Part shown: positions 12,201 to 24,160 of the stretch, in pieces
Position numbering within the stretch: position 1 is the first letter of the stretch
How the letters are laid out: every line of letters begins with the position of its first letter
Source of the DNA: Dasyornis broadbenti
Taxonomy: Eukaryota; Chordata; Aves; Passeriformes; Dasyornithidae
Reading direction: 5' to 3'
Assembly: GCA_013397935.1 (NCBI GenBank)
Contig: VZRN01003155.1
Location: 1,290,668 to 1,354,667 of the forward strand
DNA length: 64,000 nucleotides
Position numbers and translations under genes: made by a program
Notes under the pieces: model-generated
Database searches by the model: none
What the model was told of the DNA's origin: nothing
What the model saw: only the letters and a program-made list of their open reading frames with translations

Positions 12201-15200
12201 CATACACAACAGCAACATTTTCTGAGGTTTTTTGGTCCTAAGGAAGAAACAGATAACAAAGATAACTGGCTAGAGAAAAGATATGTGTTCTGTATGTATG
12301 AACAGTTATCTTGATCTGTCACTTGAAAAGCATCAGATAATGTAAATCTGATTCATCTGTTTCAGTAAACTAGTTTCAATGTTCTTCTTTTAAGGGAAAA
12401 AAAGAAAAAAGAAAAACATGCCCAACACAACCAACAAATATAATGCATCTATTTTTTCAGCTAAAATACACAGCTGAAACTGACAATAAGCAGCATTTTA
12501 ACCATACCAAATTATTGTTCCATAAATCAGGACTAGCTTATAGAAAGTCTTCAGGACCTAGTTACTTCCCAAATGGTCTGAAACCTCATTTTTACCACAG
12601 GATTTGACTACTTGATAATAGTTTCCAGCGTAGAAAGGACAGTATTCAGTGTATTACAGTTTGTTCAGCTTTTCCTTTCTCCTCCAGAAAGGTGTATTGA
12701 CTTGTGCCCCTGAAGACTGTGTCAAATCATGCAGAACCCAAAAGATTACTTCCTAGCCAATAGCTGACAGAAATGTTCCTGCCATCGTTATTCTGCTCTA
12801 TGAGATGTCAAAGTACAGCCACCTCGAAAAGATTAAAGGGAGAACTCATGAGCAACTCATTAAGAAAGGGCGAACCACTCAGTCATTTCTGCTTTAAAGT
12901 TATTCTTCAACTCAGGCAGCATAATTTCATTTGCAGGCAGTAATTAAAGCTATAATTGGGTTTTGAATGGATCACAGACTTGTGGAGTGGGTTTAGACTG
13001 ACACTTTAAAAACCCTGGTTGTAATATAAAGTGTTGATAATTTAGGGTGTGAAAAATAGTGAAAATGGGTAAATCACCAAGTATTGAAAATATTTGTTTG
13101 ACCAGGTTGAAATTTTACATAACCTGCAAATTCATATGTATAAAAAAAGTTGCTGGTAGCATTTATGTACTCTGGATTAGTGCCTAACATATTCCCTCTG
13201 GATAAGATGGTGACACATGCACAAAAAACAATGTAGGCCTTGTCTTCATGTGTGTCTTTGTGTGGATTTTTACTTTAAGGTAAACAATGTTTGTCACTCA
13301 TCCAGAGAAAAAATCAGGGAAAGAAAAAAATTTGTTTTACAAGAGAAGGGAGACATGATGAGATTAGCCCAAGTTTGGACAGGAAGGTTGATCTTGGTGA
13401 GTTGACCTCAAAATGAAAGTAAAGGGGTGTATCATCTCTGCATTTACCTTAATATAGCTTCTTCACAGTCTCAAAATGCAACTCCTGGGGTTTTTTATCA
13501 ATCAGAAATGCCTGTCAGCTCAAACAATTGCCTCTTTCAAGGCTAACTTCTTCAACCTACCTCAGAAGCCCTTCTTCCTGCCCTAAGATCCAGAATGAGT
13601 CATTCACACAGAAATTAACAGATCCCTGAAAGACTAACACCTCCTAGTACGATCCTGGAATTCTCCTAAGATTTTTTTTTTTAAGTCTTCATCTAGATAT
13701 TTAAAAATATTATAGTCTAATATTTTCTTTTGATCAATTCCAGATCAAGCAAAGAGCCACACAGAGCTATTTTCCTACAAGATCTTCAAACAACACTTTA
13801 AATTAAACAAAAATGAGAGAAATTTGCCTCACTTACAAATAATGAGTTTTCTTATATAAACCCAAAACAGCAAAGGAATTTCTAAGGCTTTCCTTCACTG
13901 CAGACTCTTATCAGGCTCAGCTGCAAGTTAGTGCACGCCTTGTGCACAGCTGTTTTGTTCAGGAAGGGGTCAGCAGTCCCTTGGCCATAGTGTAGACCCA
14001 AAGTAATGTGAATTGTTATTCCCAAGATAATTGCAGCGCAACTGCACACCACGAGCAATTGCAGCAGCCATGATGGGACAGTCATTCCATCCCACAGGCA
14101 AAACTCTGGTAATGAAGCTGCTGCTGCACATATCCCTGCAGTTTGCCACTCGCTTTTCTCCAATGTCACTGTCTTCTGTTAGATACCACAGAAGAGTAAC
14201 CAGTGACAAACCCCAGTGGCACTGAAGCTCTTGCTCAAGCCAAGCTCATGCTACAAATGTCTGCTGGCTGTGCCACAGGCACGATCTCCAACCAACACAC
14301 CTTTGATGGCAAAAGCTCTTATGTGAGTGCAATTAAAGCAGCAAACCTGCACTTTTACTGAGACTAGTCTTTGTCTTTATCCCTGCATGCCCAGGAGCAA
14401 ACTGCACTGGCTCATATCACCAACTATGTCCAAACTCAGAAGCTTTCTCCTATGGAGCATACCCATACTGAGGAGTCCCCTCTTTCCCATACAACACCAC
14501 ACAGATTCTCTCCCTCTCTCCAGCTTCTGAGTTATGGAGTAGCCAGACAGCAGCACTGACTTTCATGTAATTGACAGAAGGAATGCTTTCCTTGTGCTGA
14601 CTTCACTCTTTTGGGAACTTTGCATTAGTACAGCAAACATCTGACCTACTGAAAATCAGCCTTAGAAGTTTTTCTAAAAATAACTGCTATCAGATAAATC
14701 TACTTGTGACCTTGGTTTTTTTTTTTCCTTTTTGCCTCTAGTATGCTCTCTCATATCCTGAGCTTTTAGTGCAAGTGCTGCTTTGACTGTTACAAAATAG
14801 AGATGGGTGAGGAGATAAAAACATTTAATATTTAAGAAAAAGCAACACCTGTTACAGGTTACCTGCAGACTGGCAAGTCAGGTCACTCGAAGGCACAGCC
14901 AAACTGCTGAGCTCTCCTGCAGCAATTGTGCTTACTCCGCTGTTAAGAAATAATTATTAGAAGTTGTTATCATTAAGAAATTATTATTTTCTTTCAACAG
15001 CAACTTTGAAATACAATGAAAGATTTATGATAAAGCTTCTAAGCCAGCATAAATGATAGCAAACCCTGTAAAAGCAAAAGAATTTATACTAGCTGATGAT
15101 TTGCCCTCTGCACCTATAGTTACATCACCTGAATGGTGAGATGTGAGATAGAGCTCTGTGTTTTCTGAAATTTGCCACAATTAAGCAGTTTAAAGATTTT

Positions 15201-18200
15201 TTTTTTTCAAACTTGGGTATCACTAACAAGGTTTTAATTCTCTTCCTTGTGCCTTTTCCTTGGTGATTATCAGGAGGATATATTTGGATTCACTTAAGAA
15301 CACAACCCTGCTGTTTACTAGGAGGCATCTGCAGCATCTGGCGCCAGTCCTGCTCACTGGCAGGGAGCAGACCTCGGGGTGGAGGGAGAGTTCTGCTTTC
15401 TGTAGAGCTTCTCACTCGTCATGGGGATGCTGTTGTGGTGTCATGATGAAAAAATGTTGGCTTTGCTTCTGTTGGTCAATACTGAAAAATGATTCCTGAC
15501 TTTTCTGCTGTGTATTTTGGGAGAAATCTGTTTCAGTCTCGGACTGTGCTTTTAATTGAAAAACAATGCCATCCATCTAAAGTGCTTAGTTAAGATTTTA
15601 TTTGTTTAATGTATTGGTTTTTTCAAGGAAATTTTAAAAAATTAGAGTAGTAAGTTTATCAAGCAGGCCCGTGTCTGGATTAAATTAAAATTGTCTTCCA
15701 TTCAGTTACTCAAATATTTTCCTGATCACTCATTGAGACTATTACATTTTCCCTTCTTCTTGTGGTTTCTCTTCCTTACTCGTGGGTGGAACTCCAAGTG
15801 TTCCTCTGATAAAAGCTTGTGGCGTTCATTTAGCTGGCCTATACTAAGTGCACAACACACAGATACTGAGATGTTGTCAGCTTTGTAACTATGATAGAAG
15901 TACATCCATAACTCCTAAGTACATGCATGGCTATGGGTATTCACAAGCATCAGAACACAATGCTGTATTAATTTCACTTTATACCTGGATCTGGATAACT
16001 GGAACACAGTAACTGAAGTAGCTACTGTTCAAATATCATCATTGTTATTTTGCTCACACAAGGGCTGCTGCAGTCCTGTAAGGGAGATAGGGCAGGGCAG
16101 GAGCTCTTCCGAGCTCAGGCGAAGGCACATAACCTGTGAGGGTTGCCCAAGCCACTGGGAAATGCTAATAACACTGAATGGACATCATAAAGGAAACCAG
16201 TTTTCATCACTCATTTGCACTCAGGCTAGTGTGGGAGCAAAGAAAGGAGCAGGACAGGAATTCAGGGTAAGACATCTTATAACTGGCATTTCTGTAGATC
16301 TAGAACCCTCTATACTCCTCTTGGGACCCCTCCGTGTCTGATTTCTAGGTGTCTTTGGCTCTCAAAGTGAATATCCCTTGTCTTGGGTAAAAATATAAAT
16401 AAATTGGGTAAATATATTCGTTTTGGGTTTTAAAAAAAAAAAATTAGTCTGGGTGAAATTACCTAAGAATGGTAGAAAAAATCTGGGCCTATGATTCTCA
16501 GGCAATTGGATAGAGTTAGCTAGATCATTCTTCCAGTCTCAAGCTGTTTGGTTTGCTCTAGTTTGTTTGGATAGGGGTGATATTGGATGAGTTTTGTGCT
16601 GAATTCATTATCAGTGTAGGTTAGGACTCATTAGAGCCTCGCTGTCAAATTACATCCCAGAGAGAACTACATATCTGCTGCCTGCCTAATTTATGACTCT
16701 CCATCAGGGTTAGGTGAGAAGTGGGTACCCAGATGCAAGGGTCTACCACCACAGCAGTAGCAAACCCTGAAGTATTTATTGGGAAAAAAAAAACACTGGG
16801 AAAATAATAATTTGGAAATAAACAACTATCTTTTTTTCCGTGAGACTGGCTTTATTATCAAATAGTGTATCTTCTTTTTTTCATGCTTTTGCAAAATGGA
16901 TATGGATATTTTCTAGTCATCTTCCAAAGTCAGCTTGCTGAGACAAAAGCAATCATTAAATTGATAGATTGGGGTGTGAATGTATAAAAATGTGATTATT
17001 CCCTTTTGGAGCCTTTTGCATTGTATATTGAACGGCTTGGGTGTTTAAGCTGATTTCATAAAGCTAGTTTACCAGGAAATATCAACGAAATTCCCATTTT
17101 GATCCAGCTGGCTCTTTTCCTCAGCAATAAGCAACTCTGTAGCAAGTGTGCCCCATTTGTGCTCCTCTTGATTAAACTCTTCTTGCGAGACTCCAGACTG
17201 CTGGACTATTAAGCTAGTAAAAGCTTTCTTGTAAAAGTAACTTCATGGCATTTGATTTTTATAGCTCATAAAGATATTTAGAAATTTGCTTTCTTTGTCA
17301 ATTTATTTTGTAATTTTTGAAATCTTTGTTTTAAACCAAGCGTCATAAATAGACTCAGCAGCCAGTAAATCCATTGGGCCTTCTGCATACTAGGAAAACA
17401 TCTGCCTGTTCTGCCGTGCTCGGAACAAGCTCCAGAGATTAGCCTGACTCAGACAAAATGAGAAAACGAAATTCTTTGACAAGCTAACATCACTCACTGA
17501 AATAATTCTCATCCAATTAACTTTCCTCCTATTCCTACTTTATTCCAGCCTCTATCTGATTTTTCAGCTTGATCTAAGTACTCATTTGCTTGCTCTATTG
17601 TGTTTAATATGGGTTTAAAGCTGCAGACCTGGATGCTATCCTGGTGCCTTGCCTGCAAATCGCTTGTGAGGCAGAGCTGGATTTCCTGCTGTTTGTGCCG
17701 AAACTACTAAAATTGTGGTTTTCTGTTTCATAAAAGCTGCTGAGTGGAAAAAAAAAATTGTAGCATGTAGTGACAGGATGTCACCTCGCCAGATTTACTC
17801 CAAGTTAAAAAAAAAAGTTGAAATTAATAACTTACTGTACAGATGAACTGAATAATAGTTTTATGTTTTTCTTTGGTTCTAAACAGACAACCTGGAAAGG
17901 AGCTAACCCTGTTTGGGGGGAGGTTGTTTGGTTTGGTTTGGTTTTTCTTTCATCGGAAAAGGAATTGTTTCTTACACTAAGTTTTATTTATGTTTTTTTC
18001 ATTTGGTTTCTTGAACTTTGAGTACGAGGTGAGCACAGGAAGTATCAGTTTTCTGGCTGTAAGGGTGGGTGGGTCACTGTTGGCAGCAAAGACTTTTTTA
18101 AAAGCTACAGAAAAGAAAGCTTTGACTGTTCAGAACTATTTTAATGCATTCAGTGTTCTTTAAAGACCTGAATGTGATGAGTACACCAAGTTACAAGTGC

Positions 18201-18858
18201 AGATTTCTAAGAATGCTTGATACAAAATGATGTTGTTAACACTGGACTGCAAGAAAGTCTAAGAGCGGGTGCCTTTGGGGAATCTTGCCTCAATAGCCAT
18301 GAAAAACAAAAAAAAAAAAAAAGGAACTGATTCTTTGTTTTATACATAGTCCTTTTATGAGTAGATTGCTGAGATAAAAGAGAAGGATGACAAATTGAAG
18401 AATCAACCTGAAGGTATACTGGGAGAAAAACTCCATCTAGGCTCAATGAAGATTTTTGATTAGTATTTAAGCATTATTTAAATAATTTTCTCTGACTAGC
18501 ATTATTTCAGCAATCAAGGAACTGAATATCCGTTACTGCAGTTGAATAAACTCTGAAAGTCAATCCCTTGAACAGCTGAAGATGTCAAATAAATGTGTAA
18601 TCATGCAATCTGATTGAATTCTGATGCTGGTGAGCAAACAGCTCAAGGTTTTAAGAAGTACTGCTATTCACCACAGGCTTATTTTTTATGTGATACAGGC
18701 TGTGTTGCTAATCAGATGTGGTATGTTTCTGTCTTGCAGATTTACCGCTGGATTATAGATTTACACGATTTTCCTCAAATAGTTCAGCAGCTGCTGGGTA
18801 CTACCCAAGCCCTCCAAGAGTACTGCTGCCAAATGAGGACTCAGTGACTATGAAATAG
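160..18858 (+). CDS. NT5DC1: NT5DC1, 3' part of gene (last four coding exons, joined)
   Basis: This is the C-terminal portion of 5'-nucleotidase domain-containing protein 1, a HAD-superfamily putative phosphohydrolase of poorly defined substrate. Join 160-278, 1089-1247, 7307-7475 and 18740-18858. All junctions have AG acceptors and GT donors, and the phases fit. The joined frame gives about 187 residues ending in TAG. Recognisable stretches are GWYSQGNALQLYDLLKKMTG, VVYFGDSMHSDIFPAHHYSN, WGSFFVDRVPGLEN and DLPLDYRFTRFSS, which agree with the vertebrate NT5DC1 C-terminus as I know it. GDSMHSD is the HAD motif IV (GDxxxxD) that helps bind the catalytic magnesium. The N-terminal part, with the DxD nucleophile, lies left of the window. 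In mammals COL10A1 sits antisense inside this gene, but no collagen Gly-X-Y exon is seen in the introns present here. DSE follows on the same strand. Confidence 0.93.
279..1088 (+). other. NT5DC1 intron
   Basis: Intron between two confirmed coding exons. Apart from the duplicated segment at its 3' end, I see no repeat, RNA gene or coding signal. Confidence 0.85.
962..1121 (+). repeat. Duplicated intron/exon segment, copy 1 (functional)
   Basis: This is the source copy of a local duplication. It covers the end of the NT5DC1 intron (GTGTAAACATGGAGGAATTT, the T-rich tract, the TCTCTCTCTGTG run, and CAGTTTGCTTGTG) through the acceptor and the first 33 bases or so of the exon. The second copy lies about 660 bases downstream, in the same orientation. 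Confidence 0.85.
1089..1247 (+). CDS. NT5DC1: NT5DC1 coding exon with HAD motif IV
   Basis: The exon has 53 codons, in phase 0 at both ends, with acceptor CTTGTAG (to 1088) and donor GTAAGG (1248). It starts VVYFGDSMHSDIFP, containing the GDxxxxD motif IV at 1101-1121, and ends EPLEKKGKYE. The 3' end of the preceding intron and the first 33 bases or so of this exon are repeated in degraded form at 1623-1786. Confidence 0.93.
1623..1786 (+). pseudogene. Truncated tandem copy of an NT5DC1 splice acceptor and exon start
   Basis: Direct repeat of 962-1121, same strand. The intron part is collinear with small differences (TGTAAACACGGAGGAATTTT, then TTGCTTCCCTCGTAG-like sequence ending at 1753). 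The exon-like part, from 1754, begins GTTGTTTATTTTGGTGACAG and then differs by a one-base deletion and substitutions. Read in the exon frame it gives VVYFGDSCAQIRGTASNSG and meets TAG at 1823-1825. The GDxxxxD motif is therefore destroyed, and homology stops at about 1786. The acceptor and pyrimidine tract look intact, so mis-splicing or an alternative terminal exon cannot be excluded. Confidence 0.8.
6118..6135 (+). repeat. Homopolymer of 18 G
   Basis: An uninterrupted G18 tract is followed by a purine-rich stretch (AGGGAAAGAAAG) and then A-rich interrupted tracts to 6210. It is a low-complexity element inside an NT5DC1 intron and can form a G-quadruplex or triplex. Its length is likely polymorphic and error-prone to sequence. 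Confidence 0.95.
7307..7475 (+). CDS. NT5DC1: NT5DC1 coding exon (penultimate)
   Basis: A long pyrimidine tract and TTTCAG precede position 7307, and the donor GTAAGG starts at 7476. The exon encodes EDQVKVPYFVSKQWGSFFVD, then RVPGLENAEDTLVHTWSC and STYSTIAIPSLEAIA. Its last base G joins AT of the next exon to form Asp. The WGSFF and IAIPSxEAIA blocks are characteristic of NT5DC1. Confidence 0.93.
7476..18739 (+). other. NT5DC1 intron, about 11 kb
   Basis: AT-rich intron with short homopolymers (for example T runs near 14718 and 15200, and an A run near 16432). There is no collagen-like exon on either strand, no recognisable transposon and no RNA gene. A 95-codon antisense ORF at 13882-14169 with one hydrophobic stretch is unsupported. 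Confidence 0.8.
18740..18858 (+). CDS. NT5DC1: NT5DC1 terminal coding exon with stop
   Basis: The acceptor is CTTGCAG, ending at 18739. The exon encodes (D)LPLDYRFTRFSSNSSAAG, then YYPSPPRVLLPNEDSVTMK, then TAG at 18856-18858. The PLDY-FTRFSS and GYYP-PP-V blocks match the family C-terminus. The only long open frame drawn across this region (18614-18847) is out of register and is not the real frame. Confidence 0.92.
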
Positions 18859-18962
18859 GTTGTCAGCTTTTTCCTTGAATTACCCTGTGGCCCTTACTTA
18901 AACTGCTATCAAATGCTAATTGGTGCAAATGCTGTGCGATGCTTCATAAAACAGAGTGATGG

Positions 18963-18968
18963 ATTAAA
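18963..18968 (+). terminator. Candidate poly(A) signal of NT5DC1
   Basis: ATTAAA lies 105 bases after the stop. It is followed about 15-45 bases later by a GT-rich stretch (18979-19010, including TGTGTAG and TTGTGTTTCACTTG), as expected of a downstream element. This gives a very short 3' UTR. An AATAAA at 19868 could serve a longer isoform. No transcript evidence is available here. Confidence 0.45.
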
Positions 18969-21900
18969 GCAGACTCCTGTGTAGATTTGTGTTTCACTTG
19001 TTTCTCCAGTCCAGCCGGAAGAGCTGAGCGATGCATCCTTCTCTCTAGGTCTTCTGACCACCACTACCTTTCACAAAATGCTGTTGGCTTTTTCCATGTA
19101 CTGCCCTCAGTCTTCAGGAGAAATGTAATAGTAATAGCTCATCCCAAGTTACATTCTACATTTTCGAGGACATTTTAGGTACTATCCCTATGTAAGGTGA
19201 TGCTGTTGCTACCATAAGCCACAGGAAAGACACAAAACAGACCTTCAGCCACATTTCAGTTAAAAGTTACCTTGCAGCCCAGGTTATCACCACAGACCAA
19301 AGTTTGCAGGCTCTTGAGGAATTTATTCTCCCACTGTAACTATTCTTGGAGACAGAGAAAGACTGAGTCCCAAAAAGAAAGATGCATCATAGTCAAAGAA
19401 GGACTTGAATGGGATTTAGGCGTTTTTTAGGCAACTGAATGCTGACTGATAGTTCTGAAAGCCTTTGTCACATGCTTAGTCTTCAATATCTCAAGAATCA
19501 GAGCTCTTCTGCAGAAGGAGGGAAACCTGCATACAGTTTCCTTCTCCGATGGAGTGGATTCAAGCCTGCAATCTCCACCTCCCTGGGAAATCCTTCCTAG
19601 AGTGGGAAGGATATAGAAAGCAGCCTCAGCCAGAAGAGGAGCAGGACTGAAGGCATAAACTGAATATTGCTAATTTAAGCAAACAGGAATCCTGTTCTCT
19701 GTTGATTTAGGTACAAAGACCTGTTGTCCAGCACTTAGGACAGGGAGCCCTAAGTAACTAACAGAGGCTAGCAGATGCAAAAACATATCAAATATTTTTT
19801 TAGTCAGCAGTTTTGTCACACTAGGATGGCAGAATTTTGGAGAAATTTCCCTCAAAGTTTAAAGAACAATAAACAGAAACTTAATTTTCTTGTTTCCAAG
19901 GAAATGAACTCACTTTGTGAGGCCTAGACAATTACCACAATGGATTTAGCTTGTATTAACACTTAAATTTGTGGCACGAAAACTCACTCTGTAAGCTTCA
20001 CCAGTTAAAATATTTTGTGTCAGAATCAGACACAAAGACCATTCCGCCTCGTTGCAGAGATACCGGCCTCTGTCTGCCTATTTTTTTCCTGCCTTTACAT
20101 AGAATGTTATTTTTACATTCTTGTGGACCACTATACTTGCAAGTAATAAACAACATTTCCAAATTACCATTTAGCGTTGGTTTATTGAAAGGGAAACATA
20201 AAACGAATGGGGACAGAAATGAAAAAACTTTAAGACCAAGTGGTTGAGAAATGAAAATGAAAGTGCCATTCTGCTCTTTCTAACTGTAGGCTGAAAATAT
20301 TTGATTTAAGATGATAACGATTAGTAATAGTTGAGTTTATTTGGAAATTTTTTAATTAGCATCAATGCGTTTGGCATAAAATCTGCCTCATGACAGGAAT
20401 ATGATTTGTATTAAGGAGAGAGATACCCAGATTAAAATCTCAGATCCCTGATTACAGCATCATTGAAATTCTAACCCGGATCAAGTAATCTTCTGCAAAT
20501 AATTTCTAACTAATTTATGGTGCAAACCCATATTGTGTACCTTCACACTTCTGTTGTTATGAATTTGGAACTGATTTCTGTAGGTTGGGGTTTTTTTATT
20601 TTCTTAGGGGTTTTTTTTAAGAAAGCTAATTGAATTGTTAAGGAAAATCAGACTGAAAATCTTCTAAGTCCTTGGGTCCTAGTGTCTCAATGGAGAAGCA
20701 GTACTTTTTTAATGGAAATGTGGCAGTTTCTAAGGACAGCCTGAACACAAAGCTCACCAGAAAAAATATATATGCCCATCTGTGAGAAAGGCTGTCACCA
20801 GCCATTTGCACTTGCAGCCAGAAGGACCTCACAGTAACAGAGAGAGAAGAGGATAACAGAAAACTGCTGTAAGCATGACCCCATGTGCCACCACAGCCTG
20901 TGGCTGCAGGAAAACTTGGGAAAAATAACTGAAGTGGTTGCCCAAAGAGTTCCTCTTACTAAAGACTCTTCTGTTTAAGAATCTGAAAATTATACAAATT
21001 ATTCAAGAATTTGAAATTACTACAAAGCAGAGATTGGCAATGGAGCAATGAGGAGGCAGTCAGTGCTGTGGAAATGGTGTGAAGAACCAGGGAAAAGAAA
21101 TGCACGTGGCAGAAAATTGGTAGAGAGCTGGCCATATTTGATGTGACACTGCAAAGACACCATCTTTGCTTTTTCCTTATTTCTTTCTTTTTTGTTTTTT
21201 TATTTAACCCCTTGAAATCTCTGCAATTTCTTGGATTCCTTCCTGAGAGGCCATTGACAAAAAGATTGTTGAAGTGCCTGCAAAACTAACTTGAGCATCA
21301 GCAGGGAGACATAAAGTTGTAAAGTTTCATTAAACTCACTGTGTCTGGCTAGACAGCCCTGAAAGCCACAGTTTTGCTTAAAACCTGAGATGAAAACCAA
21401 GTCTCCTTTGGTGTCTGTTTTCATATAAAGCACATGTGTCTGAATTTTAAAATAAAGAGAATTTATTTCTGAAAAAAATATATATGTTCTTGAATTTACC
21501 TTATAGCTGAGCAGCAAAAAGAGAAAGAGGAGACAAGCTTGTCTCAAAGCAGTGCAAGGAGAGGTTTTGCTATACCCTTGAACAAAACAAAACTTGACCC
21601 ACTCAGCATAAGACATATAAATCAACAAAAAACTAATAAATTAATACTTTTAATACTGATAAGGAAGTCACCTTTGACGCATAGCAGAGCTCAGTGCGGG
21701 TTTCCTGGATAGGGCGTCTTCCTGGAAACTGAAGGCTTCTTCATCCCCAGTGGGAAGTTAAATAAACAAACATGGGCAGATTACCCATGGTAAGGCACGG
21801 GGCGCTGCTGGACACAGGATTTTCTTAGACTGCTCCTTCCACAGGCTTGATGGGGCTCTCCAGCTCGCCTGAGTCCCAGGCCCGTGATGGTGCAGTAGCG

Positions 21901-23214
21901 ATTCCTAAGGAAGTTCCCAGGAAAATTTGTCTGATGACAGGCACCAGGAATCAGCATTCCCAAAACTAGTTTAAATCGTTCCTCCTGAGGCCAAGTGTGC
22001 ATTAAATCATACCAAGGTAAACAACAGCAGAGTGTAAGAATATGTTAATTGGCAGAGATGCGACCAGCAGGAAGGTGACATCTGAGCTTCCCTTTTGCCA
22101 CCATAGGGAACAAAAACACAGTAAGTGTAAAAAACACACGTTCATACACAAACTTGATGTTTTACAGCAGTTTCTCAGAAAGTCAGGTTTAGAAATAAAG
22201 TCACCTCTGGGCAAGAAGGTGAAAGCCTCACATGCTTCACCATAGGGATCAGATGGGAAGATGTTGCTTCTGACTTCCCTTGGAAGGGAGTATGGCATGG
22301 GGCAGCCTGCTGCTCCTCAGCATCATGGAAGGAGCAAGACAAATTTTGCGGTACATTTAAGTGACTTTGAAAACAAAATATGCCTCTTTCTGTATACACG
22401 CCTGGAGGCAAATAGCATTTCAGCTGACTCATGGCATCAGATTTATGAGGGAAAGCACATGGCTAAGCTACAGGAACCTTACCTCTGCAGAGTGCCAGCT
22501 GTAATGGTATAATGGCTAAAATGGTGTAGCCACAGACATCTATTGTTAACAACTGGCCACAAACCAGCCCTTCCAGCAATCACATAGCTGATCCAGAGCC
22601 CCCGGGGGAAAGGTTCAATCCCATTATAAATCCAGTTGCCTGTAATTTTGTTTTCTGCAATTCTAAGTGGAACATCAAACCCCCTTGGTGAGTCACAGGA
22701 GAGAAAAAAAAAAATTAAAAAGACATTTTCCTCTGAATGTTTTCGGTGCAAGAAACAAATCCTGTTCGGTAAGCATTATAAATAGAAATGTTTAACTGGA
22801 AAACAGAGCCTGGATTAGGGCCAAAATAAGATGGAATCCAGGAAGTTAAACAGACTCAGAGATTTCCAGCCCTAAAAGCTTGCTAGCATCTTTACAGGGC
22901 AAACTGGGGATTCCTGTCTACAGGACTAGCGCTGTGGCCAGCATGACCGATCATTTTCCTGAATATGGGACAAAGGTGTAAGGCAAATCTTTCCAGCATG
23001 AAGTGGGTACCCACAGCAGTTCTCTGGCAGCCATGGCAAGACCACAGAGGTTTTACAGCTGGCCAGATGTCACAGTTCACAGAAGGGCAAACAGCTGAAG
23101 CAGCGCATTTAACTTCTGCCCAGCTGCAGCTGAACTGATTTAATGAGAACTGTGCTAAAAATCCCTCACGCCTCCCACTGCCGCTGCTGCCGCGCACACG
23201 GAGCTCTCTCAAAC

Positions 23215-23445
23215 ATGGCCATAACGACTTTTAAGTCCTTGCCCAGGGGTGAGAAACCATCGCAGCCACTTCAAAATGATGTGATGGCTTCCAGCCCCTT
23301 CAGCAAATTAGAGGCTGCAAGACACAAAATGGCAGCAGCACAGATGGAGCAGCAGTCCGCACAGCAGCTCCAACAGCGCAGCCAGAGCAGATTCTCCGGC
23401 CAGAAAGGTATTTCTGCTTCCCACTGGCTACTAAATGTTGAGTAA
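23215..23445 (+). other. Unrecognised Q/A-rich ORF in a GC-raised block
   Basis: ATG at 23215 has a strong Kozak context (A at -3, G at +4) and opens 76 codons. The first part reads MAITTFKSLPRGEKPSQPLQ and continues with polar, Q- and A-rich sequence (SSPFSKLEAARHKMAAAQ, MEQQSAQQLQQRSQSRF). It closes with TAA at 23443-23445. A possible donor (AAAG|GTATTT, about 23407) lies where the unusual composition ends. I do not recognise the protein. It could be an exon of an unannotated transcript, a degraded retrocopy or chance in GC-rich sequence. No partner exon was identified. Confidence 0.25.
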
Positions 23446-24097
23446 AAACACTTAAACACTCCATTTGATTCCCCCTTACAAGGCTGGGAACTTACATTCC
23501 TTTTAAGAGTGAAGAATGTCATAAACTATCTTACTCTGTATACAGGAGGGGAAAAAACAGGTGTTCTTGGTCAAAATTAATGAAAGTGGTATTTTCAGGA
23601 TGTATTTTAGGAAAATAAGTCCATTAACTTTCAGTAGACCTTGTTCTGTCACAGCACTGAACGAAGTCTAAAAATTGGGACTCCGTGTGCCTAATAAATT
23701 TACATTAAAATATTCATTTCTAAAGCCTCCATCATCTCTGAGGAATAAAAGTACAGGTGAATATAGCAATACTTTTCTTCCCTTATCTCAAAATAATACC
23801 TGAGAGTTTCAGTTTTCTTTCTATATCATCCCCTGTACCCTCAGCCCACAATGAGAAATTAAATGTGCACTCCCAGGTGCCAAGCACCGTGCAAATTATA
23901 TTAATCCAGAGAAAGAAGATGCTACTGCAAATTTTGTTAAAAGAAACAGTATGTTATGAAATTAAGAGATAAAAAATTCTTTATCTTATTCTGACAGAGG
24001 CCTCAAAAATACCTACTGGAGGGCTGCTGTTGAAGCAGCTGCAGCAGTGTTGCAGACTGCAGCAGTGAATTTCTATCCCTGTTTTTTCCCTCAGCGC

Positions 24098-24160
24098 TGC
24101 CAGAAAATGTATACACATGAACAGGCAACTGCCCAGAAAACATACATACATGAACAAGCA
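24098..24160 (+). repeat. Imperfect tandem duplication, about 31-bp unit
   Basis: CTGCCAGAAAATGTATACAC followed by ATGAACAGGCA is repeated directly as CTGCCCAGAAAACATACATA followed by CATGAACAAGCA. It lies just after a short CAG-rich stretch (24020-24065). Confidence 0.75.

Noticed and set aside
13882..14169. 95-codon antisense ORF with one hydrophobic segment
   Set aside because: No homology, regulatory or splice support. It overlaps other open frames on both strands in a locally stop-poor stretch.
7476..18739. Possible antisense COL10A1 nested in NT5DC1, as in mammals
   Set aside because: No Gly-X-Y repeat or long C1q-like exon appears on the minus strand. If nested in this bird, it must lie in introns left of the window.
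21200..21628. 142-codon antisense ORF in the intergenic region
   Set aside because: Composition is typical of AT-rich non-coding DNA, with no recognised motif and no flanking gene structure.
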